64,000 bases of DNA from positions 124,001 to 188,000 of the forward strand of contig CAWGUB010000006.1 of NCBI GenBank assembly GCA_963825575.1. The letters are read 5' to 3'. Made by a program: the position numbers and the translations under genes. How positions within the stretch are numbered: the stretch's first letter is position 1; every line of letters begins with the position of its first letter. The notes under the pieces are model-generated. The model ran no database searches. It was given only the letters and a program-made list of their open reading frames with translations, and was not told the DNA's origin. Positions 15,495 to 22,326 of the stretch are shown piece after piece. Source of the stretch: JAFDBW01 sp963825575 (GTDB lineage: Bacteria > Desulfobacterota > Desulfuromonadia > Desulfuromonadales > BM103).

Positions 15495-16451
15495 TCAGAC
15501 AATTCCCTCGTAGAGCACACTGCTCAGGTAGCGTTCCCCGGAATCGGGAAGGATGACTACGATGTTCTTCCCCTTGAATTCTGGTTGCGCCGCAAGCCTC
15601 GCAGCAACAGCTGCCGCTGCGCCGCAGGAGATGCCGGCCAGGATGCCTTCTTCCTGAGCCAGGCGTCTGGCATATTCGATTGCCTCATCGTTACTGACCT
15701 GTTCTACGCGGTCAATCAGACTCAATTCCAGCGTATCCGGGATAAATCCTGCGCCTATCCCCTGGATCTTGTGTGGCCCTGGCTCGAGAACTTCGCCGGC
15801 AAGTTTCTGGGTAATGACCGGACTGTCCTCCGGCTCAACGGCGACCGAGATGATTTGCTTGCCGCGAATTTCCTTGAAATATCTGGAAACACCGGTGATG
15901 GTGCCACCAGTGCCGACTCCGGCAACGAAAACGTCAACGTTACCCTCGGTGTCTTCCCAAATCTCCGGCCCCGTCGTCTTGACATGAATCGCCGGATTTG
16001 CCGGATTTTTGAATTGATTCAAGAGCAGATAGCGGCTCGTGTCACTGGCAGCGATTGCTTCCGCTTCTGCTATGGCACCCCCCATCCCCTTGTTGCCAGG
16101 GGTCAAGACCAGATTGGCGCCAAGAGCCTTGAGAACCTTGCGGCGTTCCAGGCTCATTGTTTCCGGCATGGTCAAAGTGATCGGAATGCCGCGTGCCGCT
16201 GCGACGAAGGCAAGAGCAATCCCGGTGTTACCGCTGGTCGGCTCAATCAGCTCCCGTCCGGGGCCGAGCAAGCCTTTTTCTTCGGCGTCCCAGATCATCG
16301 ATGCGCCGATGCGGCATTTGACCGAATAGGCCGGATTACGCCCTTCGATCTTGGCAAGAATTGTGGCACCGCCTTCGGTACCGACACGATTCAGACGCAC
16401 CAGCGGAGTACGTCCTATTGATAGTGAATTATCTGAAAAAATCGGGCTCAT
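15495..16451 (-). CDS. cysK: Cysteine synthase A (O-acetylserine sulfhydrylase)
   Basis: A 318-residue fold-type-II PLP enzyme that makes cysteine from O-acetylserine and sulfide. The cofactor lysine is Lys45 in AYSVKCRIGASM; the substrate loop TSGNTGIAL (about 73-81) and the phosphate-binding GTGGTITG loop are intact. Length and motifs match CysK rather than CysM or cystathionine beta-synthase. Its own promoter is flanked by operator-like sites at 16545 and 16640. The SAM-I riboswitch and methionine genes follow downstream, so cysteine and methionine synthesis are adjacent but separately controlled. Confidence 0.95.
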   Translation of the reverse strand: MSPIFSDNSLSIGRTPLVRLNRVGTEGGATILAKIEGRNPAYSVKCRIGASMIWDAEEKGLLGPGRELIEPTSGNTGIALAFVAAARGIPITLTMPETMSLERRKVLKALGANLVLTPGNKGMGGAIAEAEAIAASDTSRYLLLNQFKNPANPAIHVKTTGPEIWEDTEGNVDVFVAGVGTGGTITGVSRYFKEIRGKQIISVAVEPEDSPVITQKLAGEVLEPGPHKIQGIGAGFIPDTLELSLIDRVEQVSNDEAIEYARRLAQEEGILAGISCGAAAAVAARLAAQPEFKGKNIVVILPDSGERYLSSVLYEGIV

Positions 16452-16544
16452 ATCTGGCTCCTTGCTGCAGGGATGTGTTGATTGTTCCTGTAAAAATAAA
16501 GCGGAGGGATGGCCTTGAGCGTTTTACTCGAAATAACGGCCACA

Positions 16545-16564
16545 TGTGAGTATAAATACTCACA
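16545..16564. promoter_or_regulatory. Operator-like palindrome downstream of the cysK promoter
   Basis: Perfect 9-bp arms TGTGAGTAT / ATACTCACA with a 2-base spacer. It lies about 18-37 bases past the cysK -10 box, so a bound repressor would block initiation or early elongation. A similar half-site, TGTGAATAT, is at 16640-16648, upstream of the -35. The binding protein is not known. Confidence 0.6.
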
Positions 16565-16581
16565 AATAATTGTTTTTATAA

Positions 16582-16610
16582 AATATAGTAAAACATATTA
16601 AACTAGTCAA
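16582..16610 (-). promoter_or_regulatory. Sigma-70 promoter of cysK
   Basis: Minus strand: TTGACT (16605-16610), exactly 17 bases, TATATT (16582-16587), in a very AT-rich region about 130 bases before the cysK ATG. One of the best promoter matches in the window. Confidence 0.72.
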
Positions 16611-16681
16611 GAATAAAAAAATGTAATTATCGCATTAAATGTGAATATTCATTGTCAGCCTCTCGGGGGTGGTTCAGGAAT

Positions 16682-16718
16682 AAAAAAGCCTTTGCCAACT
16701 TGATGGCAAAGGCTTTTT
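16682..16718 (-). terminator. Terminator of the small CxxC protein gene
   Basis: Stem AGCCTTTGCCA / TGGCAAAGGCT with a 6-base loop, A-run on one side and T-run on the other. It is 24 bases beyond the stop at 16742 on the minus strand. Confidence 0.88.
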
Positions 16719-16741
16719 CGTGCAGTTAATATGAGTGTCGG

Positions 16742-16909
16742 TCAGTGGCGCGTATGACACTTGGCGCAAGGGAAGGTATCAATGTCCTGGTCGTTGTACT
16801 TGCACTCATCGCAAGACATCTCCAGTTCTCCCCAGACCGGTCTGGTGAAGTTCGGAGTCTCTGTGGAGAGTTTGCTGTTTTTGGATTTTTTGGTCAGATC
16901 TTTTTGCAT
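16742..16909 (-). CDS. Small two-CxxC protein, unknown function
   Basis: A 55-residue protein with a Lys/Ser-rich N-terminus and a C-terminal part containing CDEC and CAKCH, 18-20 residues apart. No signal peptide is visible, so although CAKCH looks like a heme-c site, the two pairs more likely bind zinc or iron as a small zinc ribbon. ATG 16909 follows AGGAGAG by 5 bases, and a good terminator follows the stop, so the gene is real. It is transcribed alone toward cysK. No function can be named. Confidence 0.75.
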   Translation of the reverse strand: MQKDLTKKSKNSKLSTETPNFTRPVWGELEMSCDECKYNDQDIDTFPCAKCHTRH

Positions 16910-17107
16910 GGTTCTCTCCTTTCTGAAAAAATCACATAACACAGAGTACATGTTAACCGAAGTTACTAAAATATCAAGCTTTTTTATTTTATTAAGTGAT
17001 GTTTAACAAATAGGGGGTTTTTTCCGCTAATTATCTATTGAAACTAAAAAACAACAGTATTACAGGAGGTTAAATGTAAACAGGAAAGAAATGGCAGTGA
17101 AATAAAA

Positions 17108-17833
17108 TCAGCCGCCGAGATAGGCTTTCTTGACTTCAGGATTACCGAGCAACTCTTCGCTGGTGCCTTCTGCAGCGAGTTCGCCGGTATCAAGAACATA
17201 GCCCCTGTGGGCAAGGTGCAGGGCCAGGTAGGCGTTCTGCTCGACAAGCAGAATTGTCATGCCTTCTTCGTTGAGTCTTTTGAGGGTACGGAAGAGATCG
17301 TACTTAAGTCGTGGCGCCAGACCCATCGATGGTTCGTCGAGTAGCAGGAAGCTGCACCCGGTCATCAGGGCACGGCCAACCGCGAGCATCTGCTGTTCTC
17401 CGCCGGACAACGATTCACTGCGTTGCTTGCGACGTTCGTGGAGTCGGGGGAAAAGATCAAATACCCTCTGGTATTCGTTCTTGAGGTCGGCATCTTTTTC
17501 ACGAGAATAGGTTGCCAGCTCCAGATTCTCCATAACAGTCAGGTTGCCGAAGATGCGCCTGCCTTCGGGAACCAGCGCCATTTTGAGTTGTTTGACAATA
17601 TCGCTCGGGCGGGTTTTGAGGATCGATTCGCCGCGGAACTTGATATCTCCGGCAATCACACGCGGCGCTTCCGGTGGAGCGAGACGACAGACGCTGTACA
17701 GGCTGGTCGTTTTACCGGCCCCATTGGCACCGATCAGGGTGACTATTTCACCTTCATTGACGTGAAAACTGATGCCGTGCAACGCCTGGATGTTGCCGTA
17801 TTTCACTTCAAGATTTTCGACGGAAAGGAACAT
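17108..17833 (-). CDS. livF: Branched-chain amino acid ABC transporter ATP-binding protein LivF
   Basis: A 241-residue ABC ATPase, one of two that drive the high-affinity leucine/isoleucine/valine importer. Walker A is GANGAGKTTS (about 34-43), the signature LSGGEQQ is at about 138-144 and Walker B LLLDEPSMGLAP follows. The sequence LEVKYGNIQALHGISF is typical of LivF. It is the last gene of the livK-H-M-G-F operon and overlaps the livG stop by one base (TGATG). No clear terminator follows within 100 bases. Confidence 0.95.
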   Translation of the reverse strand: MFLSVENLEVKYGNIQALHGISFHVNEGEIVTLIGANGAGKTTSLYSVCRLAPPEAPRVIAGDIKFRGESILKTRPSDIVKQLKMALVPEGRRIFGNLTVMENLELATYSREKDADLKNEYQRVFDLFPRLHERRKQRSESLSGGEQQMLAVGRALMTGCSFLLLDEPSMGLAPRLKYDLFRTLKRLNEEGMTILLVEQNAYLALHLAHRGYVLDTGELAAEGTSEELLGNPEVKKAYLGG

Positions 17834-18627
17834 CAGATCGTTTCGTCCCCAAGGTAAGCGGTGATGACGGCGGGATGGTTGCGAATTTCTTCTGGGTTGC
17901 CTTCGGCAATCGTCTCACCAAAATCGATAACCTTGATGTATGTACAGAGTTCCATCATGACGTCCATGTGATGTTCGATCATCCAGATGGTCACGTCAAA
18001 ATGATCGTGGATCCAACGGACCAGACGGATCAATTCATGGACGTCAGACGAGTTCAGACCGGCAGCTGGTTCATCGAGCAGAAGTAGTTGAGGTTTGCTG
18101 GACAGGGCGCGGGCAATTTCCAGCTTGCGCTGGGTGCCGTAGGGGAGATTGCTCGGGAACTCATCGGCGTATTTCTGTAATTCGAAGACATCCAGCAGTT
18201 CGCGAGCATCTTCCTCAATTTGTCTTTCTCGTGTCTGGTAGCGGCTGCTGCGGGCGATGGCATGGAAAAAGCCATACTGCAGCTTGCCGTGTTGGGCTAC
18301 CCGGATATTGTCAAGCACAGACATGTCGTTCCAGAGACGGATGTTCTGGAAGGTCCGTGCGACTCCCAACCCGGTGACCTGGTGAGGCTTCATCCCGGCC
18401 GTATTGGTGCCGTTGACGAGGATTTCGCCTTCACTTGGTTGGTAGAAACCGCTGACCAGGTTGAATACCGTGGTCTTGCCGGCACCGTTGGGGCCGATCA
18501 GGCCGATCAGTTCGCCTTTATCAAGGCGGACGTTGAAATCGGAAACAGCCCGCAATCCGCCAAAGTGCTGGGTGAGGTTTCTGATTTCGAGGATCGGAGC
18601 TGTATTTGTTTCGGCTTTAGTGCTCAT
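17833..18627 (-). CDS. livG: Branched-chain amino acid ABC transporter ATP-binding protein LivG
   Basis: A 264-residue ABC ATPase, partner of LivF. Walker A GPNGAGKTTVF (about 43-53); the signature is YGTQRKLEIARAL, the degenerate form usual in LivG; Walker B LLLDEPAAGLNSSD. Its C-terminal extension VIDFGETIAEGNPEEIRN is a LivG hallmark. Copy B of the intergenic repeat separates it from livM. The gene is translationally coupled to livF. Confidence 0.95.
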   Translation of the reverse strand: MSTKAETNTAPILEIRNLTQHFGGLRAVSDFNVRLDKGELIGLIGPNGAGKTTVFNLVSGFYQPSEGEILVNGTNTAGMKPHQVTGLGVARTFQNIRLWNDMSVLDNIRVAQHGKLQYGFFHAIARSSRYQTRERQIEEDARELLDVFELQKYADEFPSNLPYGTQRKLEIARALSSKPQLLLLDEPAAGLNSSDVHELIRLVRWIHDHFDVTIWMIEHHMDVMMELCTYIKVIDFGETIAEGNPEEIRNHPAVITAYLGDETI

Positions 18628-18642
18628 AAGTTCAAAATTAAC

Positions 18643-18757
18643 GCCCGTTCGCTCTGCTCACTCAAGACGCGAAGAGAATCATTTTCTAAGGGGGAATAAA
18701 AATATTCTGGTGTCTTTGTTTTTTAAATTTTGCGTCCTTAGTGCCTTTGCGTTAAAT
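18643..18757. repeat. Intergenic inverted-repeat element, copy B
   Basis: Left arm about 18645-18674 contains CTCACTCAAGACGCGAAG; right arm about 18729-18756 contains TTGCGTCCTTAGTGCCTTTG. A 29-base part of the left arm is nearly identical (2 mismatches) to the reverse complement of the right arm of copy D. It fills the gap between livM and livG. Confidence 0.75.
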
Positions 18758-18760
18758 CAA

Positions 18761-19777
18761 TTATTTGAATCGGTAAAAACGTTTCAGCCACGGGAAAACG
18801 TCCGACAACTCACGGTTGCCCATGATCCCCTCAGGGCGGAACTGCATCACGATAATCAGCAGCAGCGGAATGACCACCCACTTGAGGATCTGCAGCGGTC
18901 GCAGCACTTCCAGCAAAACAGTAAAGAGAATTGCCGAAAGGACGGCTCCACTGAGCGATGCCATCCCGCCCAGGTAAACCATAACCAGTGCTTCGGTGGA
19001 TTTCAGGATATTGAATGACCCTGGATTGACATAGCCGATGATATAGGCAAAGAGCCCGCCGCCGATCCCTGCGAGTCCCGAGGACACCATGAACGTGATG
19101 GTCTTGATCTTGTTGGTGTTCACACTCATGATCTCTGCTGCGACCTCATCCTGACAGATGGCATTGACACCCTTACCGAATGTTGAGGAGACATAGCGGC
19201 GAATCAGCCAGACACAGAAGATTGTGAAGATAAAGACCCAGACCGGCATCCATGGTATGTAAACGACATCTTCCATGGCACTGATGACCCGCTTCATGCC
19301 CATGAAGCCGCGCGATCCGCCGATAACGCCCAGGTTCTCGATCAAGCTGATGATGATGTAGTTGGCTGCGATGGTGATGATGGCCAGGTAGTCGCCGCGG
19401 GTTTTATACGAGGGGATGGCAACCAGGAGGCCAGCCAGTGCGGCTGCAACGCCCCCGGCCAGAATCACAAACGGGAATGCATAGAGTGCCAGTTCGGGAT
19501 CAAGAATAGGCTCGCCGAACACCTTGTCCTTGGCAAACAGCCAGACCCCAAGGATTGAGGATACATAAGCGCCGACACACATGAAACCGGCATGACCACA
19601 GGAGAATTCCCCCATGTTGCCGTTGACGAGATTAAGGCTGGTGGAGAGGATCACGTTGACCCCCATGAACATCAGGACCGACAACGTGTAGAGGCTGAGC
19701 AGTTCCTCGTGAGCCACGTAGGTCAGCAGACCGCCAATGGTCACCAGAATAATATGTATGGAGTAACGTCGGAGCAT
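18761..19777 (-). CDS. livM: Branched-chain amino acid ABC transporter permease LivM
   Basis: A 338-residue permease with about 8-9 helices and the LivM-type signature NLVNGNMGEFSCGHAGFM near residue 50. The coupling loop for the ATPases (GKGVNAICQDEVAAE) is present at about 210-225. It pairs with LivH to form the membrane channel. Intergenic repeat elements lie on both sides (copies B and C), which is striking inside an operon. ATG 19777 follows GGAG-type sequence at normal spacing. Confidence 0.94.
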   Translation of the reverse strand: MLRRYSIHIILVTIGGLLTYVAHEELLSLYTLSVLMFMGVNVILSTSLNLVNGNMGEFSCGHAGFMCVGAYVSSILGVWLFAKDKVFGEPILDPELALYAFPFVILAGGVAAALAGLLVAIPSYKTRGDYLAIITIAANYIIISLIENLGVIGGSRGFMGMKRVISAMEDVVYIPWMPVWVFIFTIFCVWLIRRYVSSTFGKGVNAICQDEVAAEIMSVNTNKIKTITFMVSSGLAGIGGGLFAYIIGYVNPGSFNILKSTEALVMVYLGGMASLSGAVLSAILFTVLLEVLRPLQILKWVVIPLLLIIVMQFRPEGIMGNRELSDVFPWLKRFYRFK

Positions 19778-19785
19778 AAATTCTT

Positions 19786-19888
19786 CTTGCCTCTAAGGCA
19801 CCAAGACACGAAACAGAAATAAGGCTAAATGGCTACAAAAAAATATATTTAACGAGGCTCTTGGTGCCTTCGTGTCCTTGCGGCAATA
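19786..19888. repeat. Intergenic inverted-repeat element, copy C
   Basis: Left arm about 19787-19813 (TTGCCTCTAAGGCACCAAG), right arm about 19859-19887 (CTTGGTGCCTTCGTGTCC...). The right arm reversed reads TTGCCGCAAGGACACGAAGG, close to the left arm. It fills the gap between livH and livM. Confidence 0.75.
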
Positions 19889-19890
19889 CT

Positions 19891-20802
19891 TTAAATCTTT
19901 GTTGTTTTCGCTACGCCGAACAGTCCTGTGGGCCGGAAAGCCAGAATGACCAGCAACACGGTGAAGGCGATCAGATCCCGGAAAGTTGACGGGAAGAATG
20001 CGACCACCATGATCTCCACAGCGCCAAGCAGGAAGCCGCCGATGAATGCTCCGCGGATATCACCTATCCCGCCGACAACCGCTGCAATAAAAGCCTTCCA
20101 GCCGATCAGTGCCCCCATGTAGGGCTCAAGAATCGGATAGGACATGGCAAACAGGATGCCCGCCAGACCGGCCATGCCCGAACCGAGGACAAACGTGACG
20201 ACGATGATGTTGTCGATCGGAATGCCCATCAGGGGCACGGCGAACTTGTCGTAGGAAATCGCCCGCATCGCCATGCCGACCCGGGTCTTGGTAACGATCC
20301 AGTTCAACAGGAAGAAGACCAGGAAGGCTGTGACGATAACTGCAACTTTTAGATTGGTAAAATTGACTCCGCCGATATTGTAGACAGTTTCAGTGATCAT
20401 CGGCGGAAAAGCTTTGCGGCTAGCGCCGAGCAGGGCCAGGTTGGCGTGCTCAAGGATCAGACCGCACATCAGCGCGGTAATAACCACATAGAGGCGATGC
20501 GCCCCTTTGCGTCGTAATGGCCGGTAGGCGACCCTCTCGAGCGCGACACCGACCATTGAAGTCAGGATCATGGTCAGCGGGATGGTCAGTGCAAGGGCGA
20601 CCCAGCCAGTCAGGCCTGCGGTGGCCAGGAAGAAAGTTGCAACAAAAAAGGCAATATAGGCGCCGACCATGAAGATATCGCCATGGGCGAAGTTGATCAG
20701 GGTCAGAACGCCATAAACCAGGGTGTAGCCAAGCGCGATGAGGGCGTAGAAACTCCCCCACTGCAGGGCGTTGATTACATTTTGAATGAAGGTAGCTAGC
20801 AC
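19891..20802 (-). CDS. livH: Branched-chain amino acid ABC transporter permease LivH
   Basis: A 303-residue permease with about 8 helices and the LivH motif YTLVYGVLTLINFAHGD near residue 30. The ATPase-contact loop is GMAMRAISYDKFAVPLMG. The start codon is GTG at 20802; an AGGA lies about 13 bases upstream. A stem-loop at 20836-20866 separates it from livK and probably lowers permease expression relative to the binding protein. Confidence 0.94.
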   Translation of the reverse strand: MLATFIQNVINALQWGSFYALIALGYTLVYGVLTLINFAHGDIFMVGAYIAFFVATFFLATAGLTGWVALALTIPLTMILTSMVGVALERVAYRPLRRKGAHRLYVVITALMCGLILEHANLALLGASRKAFPPMITETVYNIGGVNFTNLKVAVIVTAFLVFFLLNWIVTKTRVGMAMRAISYDKFAVPLMGIPIDNIIVVTFVLGSGMAGLAGILFAMSYPILEPYMGALIGWKAFIAAVVGGIGDIRGAFIGGFLLGAVEIMVVAFFPSTFRDLIAFTVLLVILAFRPTGLFGVAKTTKI

Positions 20803-20835
20803 GTGGGCAGGGTCCTGTCAGTATTTACAAACGAA

Positions 20836-20866
20836 TGACAGGCTGGAACCAACGTTCCAGCCTGTC
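20836..20866. other. Stem-loop between livK and livH
   Basis: Perfect 12-bp arms GACAGGCTGGAA / TTCCAGCCTGTC with a 6-base loop and no strong T-run on the minus strand. It probably acts as an RNA-processing or attenuation hairpin that leaves more mRNA for the periplasmic binding protein. Confidence 0.7.
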
Positions 20867-20910
20867 TCGTTTTACCTCAATCCGCTTTTCTAATCAAGTG
20901 GTGAATGACG

Positions 20911-22074
20911 TTACGGGCAAACCGACTTGGTGAATTCAAATGTACCGGTATCGCTGATCTTGACGACTACGGCGCACTTGACCGGGTCGCCCTGCTCATC
21001 GAATTTCATCGAGCCGGTGATGCCTTCGAAGCTGGTGATGGCCGCCATGCCGTCACGAACGGCCTTGCGGTCCGCGCGCAGTTTGCCGGTCAGCTTGCCG
21101 GCATTCTGGATGGCCAGGAGAACCACGCGCGTCGCATCCCAGGTCAGAGCGGCAACGTCGTCAGGAGTGGCGCCGTATTTTGCAGTGAAGCGGTCGATGA
21201 ATTCCTTGGTTGCGCCGGTAGCGCCTGCTGCGGCGTAGTGAGTCGAGAAAGAAAGCCCTTTGCAGTCGTCGCCGCACAGGGTCATCAGTTCCGCGGAGCC
21301 CCAGGAGTCGGAGCCCATGAATTCACCCTTATAGCCGAGCTTGCGGGCCTGGGGAACGATCAGTGCAACCTGGTTGTAGTTGTCCGGAACAAAGATGAAA
21401 TCCGGCTTGGTGGCGATGATCGTGGTCAACTGGGCAGAGAAGTCCTGGTCCTTGGTGCCATGGCTTTCGAATGCCAGAACGGTGCCGGCTCCCATCTTCT
21501 TTTCAAACTCGGCCTTGAAGATTTCGGCCAGACCCTTGGAGTAGTCGTTGGACAGGTCGTAGAGCACTGCCGAGGTTTTGGCGTTGAAGGTTTCGACAGC
21601 GTAGTTTACTGCAACCGGGCCCTGGAAGGGGTCAAGGAATGCAGCGCGGAAGACCCAGGGGCGATCAAACGTGGTGTCCGGGTTGGTCGACCATGGGGTA
21701 ACCATGACGGTTTCGTTATCGTTTGCCACCTGACCTGCAGGAACAGCCTGCTTGGATGAGTTGGGGCCGATCATGGCCAGAACTTCGTCCTTCTCGATCA
21801 GTTTGAGTGCGGTGGTGACAGCCGCCTCGGCCTTGGCTTCGTTGTCCTCGTAGACGAACTCGAGCATGTACTTCTTGCCGCCAACGTCGAGACCACCGGC
21901 GCCATTGATGTCTTCCTTGAGCATTTCGGCGGCCTGCTTGGACATTTCGCCGACCTTGGGGATGTCCCCGGTCATCGGGATGTTGTAGCCGATTTTAATC
22001 GTGTCAGCAGCGATTGCTGGGGTCGCGAACAGGGCGACCAGGGCCAGAACTACAAGAATTTTCAGTCTTTTCAT
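20911..22074 (-). CDS. livK: Branched-chain amino acid ABC transporter substrate-binding protein LivK
   Basis: A 387-residue periplasmic binding protein (type I fold, Leu/Ile/Val-binding family). It has a Sec signal peptide cleaved after AIAA (about residue 22) and the mature start DTIKIGYNIPMTGD, typical of LivJ/LivK. ATG 22074 has GGAGG upstream; the frame to 22185 contains no useful start. It is the first and likely most-expressed gene of the operon, with a good sigma-70 promoter about 100 bases upstream. Confidence 0.95.
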   Translation of the reverse strand: MKRLKILVVLALVALFATPAIAADTIKIGYNIPMTGDIPKVGEMSKQAAEMLKEDINGAGGLDVGGKKYMLEFVYEDNEAKAEAAVTTALKLIEKDEVLAMIGPNSSKQAVPAGQVANDNETVMVTPWSTNPDTTFDRPWVFRAAFLDPFQGPVAVNYAVETFNAKTSAVLYDLSNDYSKGLAEIFKAEFEKKMGAGTVLAFESHGTKDQDFSAQLTTIIATKPDFIFVPDNYNQVALIVPQARKLGYKGEFMGSDSWGSAELMTLCGDDCKGLSFSTHYAAAGATGATKEFIDRFTAKYGATPDDVAALTWDATRVVLLAIQNAGKLTGKLRADRKAVRDGMAAITSFEGITGSMKFDEQGDPVKCAVVVKISDTGTFEFTKSVCP

Positions 22075-22178
22075 CTGTCTCCTCCATTGGGTTGGTTTGA
22101 GCAATAAACACCTATTTGCCACGAAACGTGGAACGACCAAGATGTAATATCTATTTGTCTTGTAAAACCAGACGTTTA

Positions 22179-22207
22179 AGTACACCAGTCCGAAGCCTGT
22201 TTGTCAA
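22179..22207 (-). promoter_or_regulatory. Sigma-70 promoter of the liv operon
   Basis: Minus strand: perfect -35 TTGACA (22202-22207), 17 bases, TGTACT (22179-22184). The rest of the 250-base gap 22075-22326 shows no other clear feature. Confidence 0.6.
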
Positions 22208-22326
22208 GCGCCGTAAATTATTTTGTTACTCCGAGATTAATTTTTTGCATGGCGATCCTGGCGGTCTGTGGCCAGATGCAACGTTGGGGAGGGACTTCTT
22301 CACAAACTCGTGGCAAACGTTCTTCG

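Noticed and set aside
16742..16909. Small c-type cytochrome because of CAKCH
   Set aside because: No signal peptide and only one heme-type motif, with a second CxxC that lacks His; zinc ribbon is more likely.
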